In this document: one piece after another, positions 1 to 8,540 of the stretch
Layout: the number at the start of each line of letters is the position of its first letter
Position numbering within the stretch: the first letter of the stretch is position 1
DNA from: Candidatus Arthromitus sp. SFB-turkey
GTDB lineage: Bacteria > Bacillota > Clostridia > Clostridiales > Clostridiaceae
NCBI RefSeq assembly: GCF_001655775.1
Contig: NZ_LXFF01000033.1
Location: forward strand, 1 to 64,000
Reading direction: 5' to 3'
DNA: 64,000 nt
Translations under genes and position numbers: made by a program
The notes under the pieces: generated by a model
Databases searched by the model: none
Told to the model about the DNA's origin: nothing
What the model saw: only the letters and a program-made list of their open reading frames with translations

Positions 1-10
1 TGAGGATTTT

Positions 11-652
11 ATGTCGAATTTTTTAAATAGAGGTTTTATTTTATCACTGGATTATTTATCAGATAATAATAGTGTTAATGCTTATATTGTAAATAAGTTT
101 GTTTTGTCTTTGAATGGTTTACTTGATAGAGTTGTAGCTGTAAAAATTAATTCTTATAATTTAATTTTAGATATAAAACATTCTACAAATATTCCTGTTA
201 TTGGATATATTAATAGGATTTATCCAAATAGTTTTGTAAATATTACTCCAACTATTAACGAAATTCATGAGCTTGCTAAGGCGGGTGCAGAAATTATTTA
301 TTTAGATGCTTCTATGAAAATTCGTCCTAATAATCAAATAATTCATGAATTTTACTATAAAATTAAATCTGTTTTTCCAGAACTTCGTTTTATTGGTGAG
401 GTTTCTAGTCTTGAAGATATTAAAAATATTCGTGATTTGAATTTTGACGCTATTTCGATTAAAGGTGATTTTGATTTGATTAATTTTGAGGAACTTAAAT
501 CTTTAGATATTCCTTTAATATTTAATTATACATATAAAAAAGTTTTAGATTGTAATAATATTTTTAATATGGGTTTTAATAATGTAATAATTAGTTCTAA
601 ATTTTGTACTCCTCAATATAAAATAAATGAGTTTATTCAAAATATATTTTAA
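11..652 (+). CDS. NanE-like TIM-barrel protein, catalytic residues lost
   Basis: This is a 213-residue protein that aligns along its whole length with the true NanE at 16416-17081. Shared landmarks include IPVIGYINR against LPVVGIIKR and the stretch IRPN against VRPN. The residues known to be catalytic in clostridial NanE (Lys66, Asp126, Glu180, with Arg43) are not kept: Lys66 becomes Asn68, Arg43 becomes Lys45, Asp126 becomes Glu, and Glu180 becomes Asn. By homology the fold is a (beta/alpha)8 barrel, but epimerase activity is unlikely. The start follows a GAGGA SD by 5 bases. The next gene, a peptidoglycan deacetylase, starts 17 bases downstream, so the two probably share a transcript. A sugar-phosphate binding or regulatory role is a guess. 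Confidence 0.7.
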   Translation: MSNFLNRGFILSLDYLSDNNSVNAYIVNKFVLSLNGLLDRVVAVKINSYNLILDIKHSTNIPVIGYINRIYPNSFVNITPTINEIHELAKAGAEIIYLDASMKIRPNNQIIHEFYYKIKSVFPELRFIGEVSSLEDIKNIRDLNFDAISIKGDFDLINFEELKSLDIPLIFNYTYKKVLDCNNIFNMGFNNVIISSKFCTPQYKINEFIQNIF

Positions 653-669
653 ATTAATTAGGTGATTTT

Positions 670-1509
670 ATGATTATAAAAAAATTGTCTTTAAGGTTTT
701 GCTGTTATGTTTTATTTTTTACAGTGTTTAGTTTTATTTTTATGGTAGATGCCATGGAAACTAATATGAATTTGTATAATCCAAAAGATATTATGGAAAA
801 TGGAAATACTATTATTGAAGGTGGGAGATATTCTTACGATTCTTTTAAAATTCAGGATCATTTGTTTAAAAATACTTATCCATCTGATGGAGAAAAAATG
901 GTTTTTTTAACTTTTGATGATGGACCATCTCTTGATAATACACCTAAAGTTCTAGATATTTTAAAGGAATATGGTGTAAAAGCTACTTTCTTTGTTTTGG
1001 GAACTAATTTAGATAATGGTGTTGAATATGAAAACCTTTTAAAAAGAACTTTAGAAGAAGGGCATGCTATAGCTAATCATGGATATAGTCATAATTACTC
1101 TTATTTGTATCCTGGAAGGGTTATAAATTATAATAATTTAATTGCTGATATGAATAAGTCTCATGAACTTATGAAAAAGATTTTGGGTGATGATTTTAAT
1201 ACTAGAGTTTTAAGGCTTCCTGGTGGACTTAGGTCTTGGAAAGGACAAAGTGAAAATCTTGAAAGATTAAACAATGCAGGATATTCAGTTATTGAGTGGA
1301 ATGCTTTAAGTGGGGATGCCGATGGAAGAGTAGTTAATGATCCAAATGCTCTTTTTGAATATGCAATTAAAACTGCAGGTAATAGTAATTGTGTCGTTTT
1401 ATTAATGCATGATTTTGCGGGGAAAGCTGGTTCAATTTCAGCGCAGGCTTTACCACAGATTATTGAATATTTTAGAAACAGAGGATATCAATTTAGAACT
1501 ATGTATTAA
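670..1509 (+). CDS. Polysaccharide deacetylase (NodB fold), PdaA-like
   Basis: The 279-residue product has a hydrophobic N-terminal signal or anchor at about residues 9-27, followed by a NodB homology domain. All five NodB motifs are visible: TFDDGPS at 81-87 (catalytic base and metal Asp), HGYSH at 137-141 (metal His pair), RLPGG at 182-186, the W210 region, and LLMHD at 244-248 with the catalytic His. Enzymes of this family remove N-acetyl groups from peptidoglycan amino sugars, in PdaA during spore cortex formation. The exact substrate here cannot be read from sequence. The gene ends just before a strong hairpin terminator. Confidence 0.85.
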   Translation: MIIKKLSLRFCCYVLFFTVFSFIFMVDAMETNMNLYNPKDIMENGNTIIEGGRYSYDSFKIQDHLFKNTYPSDGEKMVFLTFDDGPSLDNTPKVLDILKEYGVKATFFVLGTNLDNGVEYENLLKRTLEEGHAIANHGYSHNYSYLYPGRVINYNNLIADMNKSHELMKKILGDDFNTRVLRLPGGLRSWKGQSENLERLNNAGYSVIEWNALSGDADGRVVNDPNALFEYAIKTAGNSNCVVLLMHDFAGKAGSISAQALPQIIEYFRNRGYQFRTMY

Positions 1510-1514
1510 AAATT

Positions 1515-1550
1515 AAGTGATAAGTCAAATTGTACTTATCACTTTTTTTA
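1515..1550. terminator. Rho-independent terminator, copy 1 of a duplicated hairpin
   Basis: Perfect 11-bp arms (1515-1525 and 1534-1544) enclose an 8-base loop and are followed by a T run. It ends pdaA transcription and faces the convergent operon at 1561-4094. Nearly the same hairpin sequence recurs at 4220-4250. Confidence 0.85.
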
Positions 1551-1560
1551 TTTTGATATA

Positions 1561-2055
1561 TTATTTATTTGAAATAAATAGTCCTAATTCTGCTAAAATT
1601 GCAGATCCTAAATATGTACCTATAAATACGAAAATTCCTACTATAGCAATTTTCCATGAAAGATTTCTTAAAGTTTTTAATTTATTAGCAACAGATATTC
1701 CAGCATAAGTGAGTATTGGTGTTGTAATTGATAGAAAATCTACAGAGTTTATAGCTTTAATAACTTCATTACTCAACATACAAAATATTAAAGAGGTAAT
1801 AGAAACCCATCCTAGTATAGGAAAGTCCCTTATAAATTTGATAGAAACTTTTTGCATAAGATATTGTAAGGCTAGTCCAATAGTAGCAAATGCTCCTAAA
1901 CATAAAAGTCCTAAAAATGTATAACTAGTAATTTGAGGGCCTTCTTCACCATATTTTAAAACTTTAATCCATTGAGTAAATAGAATTAAAGATAGACCAA
2001 GGAATATTATAAGTATATTTTTTATAAAATAATTTTCTAAGAATTTTTTAGGCAT
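1561..2055 (-). CDS. Small integral membrane protein, partner of the DUF3100-like protein
   Basis: This 164-residue protein has four or five hydrophobic segments and no recognised catalytic motif. Its ATG overlaps the stop of the upstream gene by 8 bases, and its SD (CTGGAGG) lies inside that gene, so translation is probably coupled. It is the last gene of the operon M20 peptidase, 269-residue membrane protein, this protein. The pairing suggests a two-component membrane transporter for the substrate or product of the peptidase. That is an inference from context only. Confidence 0.6.
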   Translation of the reverse strand: MPKKFLENYFIKNILIIFLGLSLILFTQWIKVLKYGEEGPQITSYTFLGLLCLGAFATIGLALQYLMQKVSIKFIRDFPILGWVSITSLIFCMLSNEVIKAINSVDFLSITTPILTYAGISVANKLKTLRNLSWKIAIVGIFVFIGTYLGSAILAELGLFISNK

Positions 2056-2845
2056 TTTTTTTACCTCCAGTTAATTTATTATACATAAATCTTTGTAGAG
2101 GAACAGCTATAAATACCATAGTGAAAGTTCCAACAAAACTAGTTAATAACTGACTAGCTGCAGCGTAAGCTCTTATTGTTTCAGCTTTTTCAGGGTGGAT
2201 AGCAACAAGAGCAGAACTAGCTGCTGTCATCATACTAGCAGATCCTACACCAGAAGCGATAGCTAACGATTCAACTTTGAAACCAATTTCTAGGAAGATA
2301 GGAGCCATAATACTAAAAAAGATTGCTCCAAAGAGAGTTCCGAATATATACATTGATAGAACTCCACGTCCTTCATCAGAGTTTAAAGTATATTTTTCTG
2401 AAATATATGCAAGTTCCCCTTCTCTACCAATTCCAAGAGTAGAACCAATAGCCTCTCTTTTAAGTCCAATAAGTATAGCTATTGGTAAGCCAATTAGTAC
2501 AGTTCCAACATTTCCTAGTTCTTGAATTAAAAATATCCAACCAATAGATAGAATCTCCTTTAATCTAGGTGCAACATCAGCTCCATACTTAGCCATAAGT
2601 GGTAGCATAATAATAATAAGATATTTTCCAGCAAAGCTAACATTTTCTTCACTATATATTTTTTTGAATAATCCTTTTCTAAAAACATTGAAGGCTAAAA
2701 TCATTGTAATAATTAGTGCAAAAAGTAAGGGTAATAATCCTATTTTAAATTTTCCTAAATTAAGAGTTCTAAAGCCAATAATTTCAGCAATTAAAATAAC
2801 TATTACAGAAAAAATAATTAGATAGGGTAAATTCTTATTTTTCAT
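2048..2845 (-). CDS. DUF3100-like polytopic membrane protein
   Basis: The protein is about 265 residues with roughly seven to eight hydrophobic helices. A small-residue-rich stretch near the C-terminus (GVGSASMMTAASSALVAIHP) resembles the DUF3100 family, which is often found beside M20 peptidases. I assign that family from memory with moderate confidence. The longest frame opens at a TTG at 2857, but ATG 2845 lies 5 bases after GGAGG and is the better start. The gene overlaps the M20 gene upstream and the small membrane gene downstream. A transport role for amino acids or peptides is plausible but unproven. Confidence 0.6.
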   Translation of the reverse strand: MKNKNLPYLIIFSVIVILIAEIIGFRTLNLGKFKIGLLPLLFALIITMILAFNVFRKGLFKKIYSEENVSFAGKYLIIIMLPLMAKYGADVAPRLKEILSIGWIFLIQELGNVGTVLIGLPIAILIGLKREAIGSTLGIGREGELAYISEKYTLNSDEGRGVLSMYIFGTLFGAIFFSIMAPIFLEIGFKVESLAIASGVGSASMMTAASSALVAIHPEKAETIRAYAAASQLLTSFVGTFTMVFIAVPLQRFMYNKLTGGKKNA

Positions 2846-4094
2846 TTTCTCCTCCAAATTTTTCTGTTATTTTTTTATACTCTTTATAACTTCTTTTATA
2901 TAGTTTAGATTTATCAATTTTTCCATTCATATCTTTCAAAACTTTCATTAAAAATTTTGGAAAAATTGAAAATATATACTCAGTATCTTTATGTATAAAA
3001 TCTGTTCCATGAAAAGTTCCAGTAAAACCGTTATATCCAATTTGTATACAAGGTAGTATAAAAGATAAATCACCAATATCACCAGCAGCACTAATTGGAA
3101 AGTTTTCTTTACAATACTCTATTTCTTCAAATTCTTCAAAACTTTTTCTAACAAAATCAGATAGATATGTAGATTGTAAAAATGGTAGGTATCCCATTTC
3201 TGTTTCAATTTCTACATTTCCACCTAGAGACTTGGCTGAACATTTTGCTATAGTATCTAATCTCTTAGATAATTCTAACATATACTCTATAGAATGAGCT
3301 CTAATATCTGTTCCTATTTTTATTTTGTCAGGAATTACATTAGTGTCCATAGGAGCATCCATAATAACTGGATTTATTCTAACCATATATTTTTCATCAA
3401 TTTGTTGTCTAAATAAACCAAGAGCAGTGTTGAAAAGTGTGGAGATGCTATATGCATTTACTCCTATTTGTGGTGCAAGTCCTGCATGGGAAGGTTTTCC
3501 TTTGAAAGTGTAGTATTTATAGAGAAATCCAGCTAAGTTGCAATTAAGTTCAATACTTCTTTTCTCTGACTCTCCTCCCATAGCGTGAATAGCAATAGCT
3601 AGGTCAAACTCATCAAAAATACCTAATTTTATAGCTTCAGGTTTTCCACCTAAAAAACTAATTTTATTATTTTTTCGTAAGGTTTTTCTGTACTTTAAAT
3701 CTAAATACTCCTCAGCTGGAGTAAAAACGAAACCAACAGAAAAATCAAAAGATTTATATTCTTCACTAGTTGAGAGGGTTTTTAATAGATTAAGCATTAT
3801 TGCAACTTGAGAGTAATGACCACAGTTATGAGCTGCTCCTGTATCTTTGTTAGAGTGAATATGTGAAGGTGTAAAAACTGCATCCATTTCAGCAATAAGT
3901 GCTATATGAATCTTTTTTCTTTCTCCAAAATTAAATTTAATTCCAGTTTCAGCAAATTTAATAATTTCTCCTTGAGGAAAATATTTTTTAATAAAATTTT
4001 CTATTAATTTAGAAGTTTTAAATTCTTTAAAACCTAATTCAGGATTGTAATAAATTTCCTCAGCTAAAGTTAAGATTTCTTTAAAATCATTCAT
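2835..4094 (-). CDS. M20-family metallopeptidase/amidohydrolase
   Basis: This is a zinc amidohydrolase of about 419 residues, of the AbgB/acyl-aminoacyl hydrolase type. The metal-site landmarks are the Asp of IAEMDAV, HNCGH, and the Glu pair of FTPAEEY. Members cleave N-acyl or peptide-like bonds in the cytoplasm, for example p-aminobenzoyl-glutamate or small dipeptides. I chose ATG 4094 over the TTG at 4100 because AGGTGG sits 7 bases ahead of the ATG but only 1-2 before the TTG. It is first in a three-gene overlapping operon with two membrane proteins, suggesting coupled uptake and hydrolysis. It is distinct from the second M20 enzyme at 43274. Confidence 0.8.
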   Translation of the reverse strand: MNDFKEILTLAEEIYYNPELGFKEFKTSKLIENFIKKYFPQGEIIKFAETGIKFNFGERKKIHIALIAEMDAVFTPSHIHSNKDTGAAHNCGHYSQVAIMLNLLKTLSTSEEYKSFDFSVGFVFTPAEEYLDLKYRKTLRKNNKISFLGGKPEAIKLGIFDEFDLAIAIHAMGGESEKRSIELNCNLAGFLYKYYTFKGKPSHAGLAPQIGVNAYSISTLFNTALGLFRQQIDEKYMVRINPVIMDAPMDTNVIPDKIKIGTDIRAHSIEYMLELSKRLDTIAKCSAKSLGGNVEIETEMGYLPFLQSTYLSDFVRKSFEEFEEIEYCKENFPISAAGDIGDLSFILPCIQIGYNGFTGTFHGTDFIHKDTEYIFSIFPKFLMKVLKDMNGKIDKSKLYKRSYKEYKKITEKFGGENEK

Positions 4095-4130
4095 AGACAA
4101 ACCACCTTCTAAAAATAAAAATACGCTAAC

Positions 4131-4159
4131 ATTTTATCATTTTATTTAGAATTTTACAA
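4131..4159 (-). promoter_or_regulatory. Promoter of the M20 operon
   Basis: On the reverse strand, TTGTAA (plus 4154-4159) lies 17 bases before TAAAAT (plus 4131-4136). The -35 box is part of an inverted repeat at 4152-4171. Confidence 0.5.
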
Positions 4160-4171
4160 AGAGTTGTAAAA
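4152..4171. promoter_or_regulatory. Inverted repeat, candidate operator of the M20 operon
   Basis: TTTTACAA-N4-TTGTAAAA is a perfect 8-bp dyad that covers the -35 box of the reverse-strand promoter. A repressor bound here would block that promoter. No regulator is identified. Confidence 0.45.
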
Positions 4172-4219
4172 AAATAAATAAAATGTATGGTGATTTAAAA
4201 TAGTGTAATTAAAAAGTTC

Positions 4220-4255
4220 AAGTGATAAGTCAAAATTGTACTTATCACCTTTTTG
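4220..4255. terminator. Hairpin copy 2, upstream of the two-component genes
   Basis: The arms are 4220-4230 and 4240-4250, with one mismatch, followed by T5. The sequence repeats the 1515-1544 hairpin with one extra base in the loop. Its descending arm contains the -35 box (TTGTAC) of the next promoter. Confidence 0.65.
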
Positions 4256-4264
4256 TATTATAAT
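4236..4264 (+). promoter_or_regulatory. Promoter of the two-component operon
   Basis: TTGTAC (4236-4241), a 17-base spacer, and a consensus TATAAT (4259-4264) lie 36 bases before the response-regulator ATG. Confidence 0.6.
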
Positions 4265-4300
4265 ATTAATTAACTATTAGTGTCGTAAGAGGTTTTTGGT

Positions 4301-4990
4301 ATGGAAAAGAAAATTTTGTTAGTTGAGAATGAATTGAGTATAAGACAATTTTTAAAAATAAATTTTGATAGAGAAGGATTTCATGTTCTTGAAGCTGATC
4401 GTGGAGATAAGGCAATTGAAATTGCTTTACTTGAAAAACCTCAAGTTGTACTTTTAGACATTGGACTTGAAGGTGATATGGACGGGTTTCAAGTTTGTTC
4501 AAATTTGAGAAAGCATTTTCCTAAAATTGGTATAATAATGTTAACAGCTCGCTCTCAAGAAATGGAGAGAGTTATGGGACTTGAATTTGGAGCTGATGAT
4601 TATGTTGTAAAACCATTTAACCCTCTTGAGGTTATGTTAAGGGTTAAAGCTTTAATACGTAGAATAGATGAAAAATTCAATAGTGATATGATTTTAAATG
4701 GTCCTTTTAGACTAGATTTGTATTCTCAGAAAATATATAAAAATGATAAAGAAATTGATGTTACTCCTAAAGAGTACATGCTGTTTAAAATATTTGTTGA
4801 AAATCCTGGGAAGGCCTTAAGTCGTGATGAGCTTATGAATATGATTTGGGGATATAATTATTTTGGAGATTTAAAAATAGTAGATGTTAATATAAGAAGG
4901 CTTAGATCAAAAATTGAAGATGAATCTTCTAAACCTAAGTATATAGAAACTGTATGGGGAACAGGATATAGATGGAATAATGAAAAGTAA
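4301..4990 (+). CDS. OmpR/PhoB-family response regulator
   Basis: A 229-residue regulator. The receiver domain (about 1-120) carries the phospho-acceptor Asp53 in LLDIGLEG, Thr82 and Lys104 (YVVKPF). A winged-helix DNA-binding domain (about 130-228) ends in the usual YIETVWGTGYRW. The gene overlaps its sensor kinase by 11 bases, so the two are a cognate pair. The next gene is a lipoprotein, which points to envelope sensing. The family assignment is certain; regulon and stimulus are not visible. Confidence 0.92.
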   Translation: MEKKILLVENELSIRQFLKINFDREGFHVLEADRGDKAIEIALLEKPQVVLLDIGLEGDMDGFQVCSNLRKHFPKIGIIMLTARSQEMERVMGLEFGADDYVVKPFNPLEVMLRVKALIRRIDEKFNSDMILNGPFRLDLYSQKIYKNDKEIDVTPKEYMLFKIFVENPGKALSRDELMNMIWGYNYFGDLKIVDVNIRRLRSKIEDESSKPKYIETVWGTGYRWNNEK

Positions 4991-6407
4991 TTTTATTTCT
5001 AATATATTTTTAAATAGAGGTAGTATAAGATCTAGCATTATAAAAAGTTCTATAAGTATATTCATTTTTATAATACTCGCTTTATCTATAAGTTTATCTT
5101 ATTACGTTAGGGAGGCTTATTATAATACAATTTCTGATAATTTATCAAATCAAATTTTAGCTGCTGTAGAAAATTATCAAAATAATAGTTCTAATGTTTC
5201 TTTAGAAACGGCTGTTTTGCTAGATTTAGATAATTTTTCTTCCACTACAAATGCACAAGTTCAAATAATAAATTTAGATGGAAAAGTTTTAATGGATACT
5301 ATAGGCATTGTACATGAACTTCCTATTGATACCTATGATTTTAAAGTTGCTTCTGAGGGAGAATTAGGTAAGTGGATTGGAGATGTTTTTTATAGTAAAT
5401 CTAAGGTAATATCCGTAGCATATCCAATTAAAAATTATAATCAAGTTGTTGGGGTTGTGCGTTTTATAGTTTCACTTGAGTCTGCTAATCAAAATATAAG
5501 GAAAATAATTTTTACTTTTGTACTGGCAGCTTTAGTTGCTCTTATATTTTATATAATCATAATTGGAATAGTAACAAATACAATAGTTGAACCTATAAAG
5601 TCTCTTATAAATATTGCTAAAAAAATGGCTTTAGGTCAATTAGATGTTAGATGTACCAATCTTCCTAAAAATGAAGTTGGAACTTTAGGAGATACCTTAA
5701 ATTATATGGCAGATGAGATATCTAAAAAAGATGAACTTAAAAATGATTTTATATCTACTGTATCCCATGAGCTTAGAACTCCATTAACGTCTATTAAGGG
5801 ATGGGCTATAACACTTCAATATGAAAAATTTGATAATCCTGGAGTTTTAGAAGGACTTAAAATAATAGAAAGTGAAACAGATAGGCTATCTGCAATGGTT
5901 GAAGAGCTTTTAGATTTTTCAAAGTTTATTTCTCATAAAGTTACACTTAAATTTGATAAAATATCTATTTCGGATATTTATAGTTATATATTTAGCTATA
6001 TAAAGCCTAGAGAAGAAAGAGAAGGATTTAAGTTTATATATGATGATATAGAGGAAGATATAGATTTAACAGTGGATTTTAATAGATTAAAGCAAGTAAT
6101 TGTAAATGTTTTGGATAATTCTATAAAGTTTTTAAAAGATGATGGTAAAATAACTCTTAAGTATTATATAAATAAAGAAGATAATTTTGTTTTAATTGAT
6201 ATACTTGATAATGGAATAGGAATTCCTAAAGATGAGCTTTCTAAGGTTAAAGAAAAGTTTTTCAAAGGTAAAACGAGTAAATCTAAAAACGGATTAGGTT
6301 TATCAATAAGTGATGAGATTATGAAGCTTCATGGTGGAAGTCTTGAAATTGATAGTGTTTATGGACAATGGACTAAAGTAACATTAAAATTACCCATTAA
6401 TTTTTAA
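4980..6407 (+). CDS. Membrane sensor histidine kinase
   Basis: A 475-residue kinase. TM1 is at about 21-43, followed by an extracytoplasmic sensor region of about 130 residues. TM2 is at about 176-198, then a HAMP linker (about 200-252). The HisKA domain carries the phosphorylated His263 in VSHELRTP. The ATPase domain shows the N box (NVLDNSIKF), DNGIGI, and the G2-like GLGLSI. It pairs with the response regulator it overlaps. The architecture is that of PhoR/ResE/WalK-type kinases, without an obvious PAS domain. Confidence 0.92.
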   Translation: MKSNFISNIFLNRGSIRSSIIKSSISIFIFIILALSISLSYYVREAYYNTISDNLSNQILAAVENYQNNSSNVSLETAVLLDLDNFSSTTNAQVQIINLDGKVLMDTIGIVHELPIDTYDFKVASEGELGKWIGDVFYSKSKVISVAYPIKNYNQVVGVVRFIVSLESANQNIRKIIFTFVLAALVALIFYIIIIGIVTNTIVEPIKSLINIAKKMALGQLDVRCTNLPKNEVGTLGDTLNYMADEISKKDELKNDFISTVSHELRTPLTSIKGWAITLQYEKFDNPGVLEGLKIIESETDRLSAMVEELLDFSKFISHKVTLKFDKISISDIYSYIFSYIKPREEREGFKFIYDDIEEDIDLTVDFNRLKQVIVNVLDNSIKFLKDDGKITLKYYINKEDNFVLIDILDNGIGIPKDELSKVKEKFFKGKTSKSKNGLGLSISDEIMKLHGGSLEIDSVYGQWTKVTLKLPINF

Positions 6408-6416
6408 GAGGTGTAG

Positions 6417-7913
6417 ATGAGATTTAAATATTTTATTAAGATTATTTGTTCATTTATTTTATTAATGTTTTTTACTTCATGTTCAACTTTTAATGCAAGT
6501 TTAGACACTCTTCTTGTATCTCCTAAGGTTGATAATATTTTAGTTGGGGGAACTTGGACTGTAGAAAATTTTTATTATATGTATGAAACAAATTCTAAAA
6601 TGGGTCCTAAAATTCCTTTAGATAGTTATTTGTTTTTATCAAATGATTATTTAAGAATTAATGATATAGTATTTGAGTATGAAAATTATAAAGTTAAAAC
6701 CACAACCTTAAGTGATTATATGAGGGTTAAGTTTAAGATAAGTGATTTTTCTTTTTTAAATCTTGATGATAAGGAAATTAATGTATTTAGTATTCAAGAT
6801 GAAAATAAAAACGTGTATGAATTTTTAAAATATGATGATGATACTCTTTTGTTTTATTATGATGATAACATAATGTATGTACTTAAAAAAATTAGCGATA
6901 AAATTGATAAGAATCTTGAAGATTACGTAAAAGATAATTATAAAAATAATATTTTTAATAAACAAAGTGGAGATATTGTTAATACTGGATTTTTGATAGG
7001 TTTTAAATCAGAAAGAGAAGTAGTTGATTCATCTATTCCTAAAAGTGATTATAAAACAATATGGTTTTTTCAAAGTGATGAAGGTAGTTACTCTTATAAA
7101 ATTTTTGATGATATAATTATTCCTAAAAATGGAGATATACTAACAATTAAGGTTGAGTCTAGTGAAAAAAATAGTTTGTATGAAAAGATAGTTATAAATA
7201 GAAAAATATTAAATGGTGATGGAGTTGAAAATATTATAAAATCTGATAATACAAACGAAGAATTTATAAATCAATTTATAGATCTTACATATGTAAATGA
7301 AAATTATATTGGAATTAATTATGATCAAAATACTGAGTATTTAGGTAAAATTGATACGGATAAATTAGCTATGTTATCTATTGATGAACCTTATATTGAA
7401 AAGAGATTGAAATTTTCTGATATTTTTAAGTATAACAAAAAAGATTTTTATACTAGTAGAAAGAAATTTTTGGATTTTGTAGATAAACAAATTTTAGAAA
7501 TGTATGATAGTGAAGTTAGGGAAGATAGTTTTAAGCTATTAAGATATGCAGGTAGTTGGTTTTTAAGAGGAAGAATAAATCCTAAAACTGGATATGATGT
7601 TTCTCCAATTGATTTTGACATAGAAGTTTTGCCTAATGATACACTTGTTAAAAATAATGATTTATCAATTAATTTAGGTCAAATAAAATTAAAACAACCA
7701 GATGTTTTAGATGCTTTTATTTCTCCTAATAGAGATATTATGGTTACTTTGACTAAAGAAAATATGTATGTGTATAAAATTATAGGAGATAAGGTAAGTA
7801 ATAATACTATTGGAGAATTTTCAATAAAAAAGGATGACATTGTAATTTTAAGTGAATGGTATGTGTCAGAAGAAGCAGAGAAAATAAATGAGTTATTAGA
7901 AGAAGTTAAATAA
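6417..7913 (+). CDS. Predicted lipoprotein linked to the two-component system
   Basis: The 498-residue product opens with a signal peptide ending in a lipobox (FFTSC, lipidated Cys22). The rest is rich in Asp, Lys and beta-type sequence. Two stretches look alike in layout (GGTWTVENFY near residue 43 and AGSWFLRGRI near residue 380), hinting at repeated beta-sandwich modules. I recognise no family. It starts 9 bases after the kinase stop, so it is probably co-transcribed. It may be an accessory sensor or an output of the pair; that is inference. Confidence 0.7.
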   Translation: MRFKYFIKIICSFILLMFFTSCSTFNASLDTLLVSPKVDNILVGGTWTVENFYYMYETNSKMGPKIPLDSYLFLSNDYLRINDIVFEYENYKVKTTTLSDYMRVKFKISDFSFLNLDDKEINVFSIQDENKNVYEFLKYDDDTLLFYYDDNIMYVLKKISDKIDKNLEDYVKDNYKNNIFNKQSGDIVNTGFLIGFKSEREVVDSSIPKSDYKTIWFFQSDEGSYSYKIFDDIIIPKNGDILTIKVESSEKNSLYEKIVINRKILNGDGVENIIKSDNTNEEFINQFIDLTYVNENYIGINYDQNTEYLGKIDTDKLAMLSIDEPYIEKRLKFSDIFKYNKKDFYTSRKKFLDFVDKQILEMYDSEVREDSFKLLRYAGSWFLRGRINPKTGYDVSPIDFDIEVLPNDTLVKNNDLSINLGQIKLKQPDVLDAFISPNRDIMVTLTKENMYVYKIIGDKVSNNTIGEFSIKKDDIVILSEWYVSEEAEKINELLEEVK

Positions 7914-7930
7914 TAGTTTGGGGTGTTTTT

Positions 7931-8512
7931 ATGAAAGAGTTAGATTTAAGAAATAAAAGTTGTCCTATTCCTTTAGTTGAAACTCGAAAATTTATAAATA
8001 ATAATAAGAATACGGATTTTAAGATTATACTTGATAATGAAGTATCTTTTTTAAATATTAAGAAGTATCTTGAAAATAATAAAATTAATTATTCTTCAAA
8101 TAAAAGTGATGAACTTTATATATTTGAAGTAATATTCGATGGAAATGAAAAGTTATCACATGAAAAATTTGAGGTTAATAATTTTTCTATTTTAATTATG
8201 AGTGATTTATTTGGAGAAGGAGATGAGGAGCTTTCAAGAGTGTTAATGAAGTCTTATTTCTATGCTTTAGATGAAAGTATTACTCTTCCTAGCAATATTA
8301 TATTTATAAATTCTGGGGTTAAACTTTTAACTGAAAATTATGATGTTATAAAGCATATTGAATCTTTAAAAAATAGAGGAGTTTCTATTTTAGCTTGTGG
8401 TATTTGTACGGATTATTATAAACTTAAAGATCATATAAAAGTGGCGGAAATTACAAATATGTATTCTATAATTGAAATTTTAAATAATAGCGATAGTGTT
8501 ATTAGAATATAA
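7931..8512 (+). CDS. yedF: YedF-type sulfurtransferase-like protein (TusA + DsrE-like)
   Basis: A 193-residue two-domain protein. Residues 1-70 are a TusA-like domain with the CPIP motif (Cys11 expected to carry persulfide). The C-terminal part is a DsrE-like domain with an ACGICTDYY segment. The combination matches the YedF family, often linked to selenium or sulfur trafficking in clostridia. No selD, selA or selenocysteine gene is in the window. The flavoprotein gene follows at once, and the two probably form one transcript with the two-component genes. Confidence 0.8.
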   Translation: MKELDLRNKSCPIPLVETRKFINNNKNTDFKIILDNEVSFLNIKKYLENNKINYSSNKSDELYIFEVIFDGNEKLSHEKFEVNNFSILIMSDLFGEGDEELSRVLMKSYFYALDESITLPSNIIFINSGVKLLTENYDVIKHIESLKNRGVSILACGICTDYYKLKDHIKVAEITNMYSIIEILNNSDSVIRI

Positions 8513-8540
8513 GGGTTATACTTTAAAGGTGGGGTTTTTT

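Noticed and set aside
1709-1924. Forward open frame opposite the small membrane gene
   Set aside because: There is no SD and it is fully covered by the reverse operon, whose overlaps and ribosome sites are convincing.
4266-4502. Reverse open frame of 78 codons
   Set aside because: It lies wholly opposite the response-regulator gene and its promoter, has odd composition and no ribosome site.
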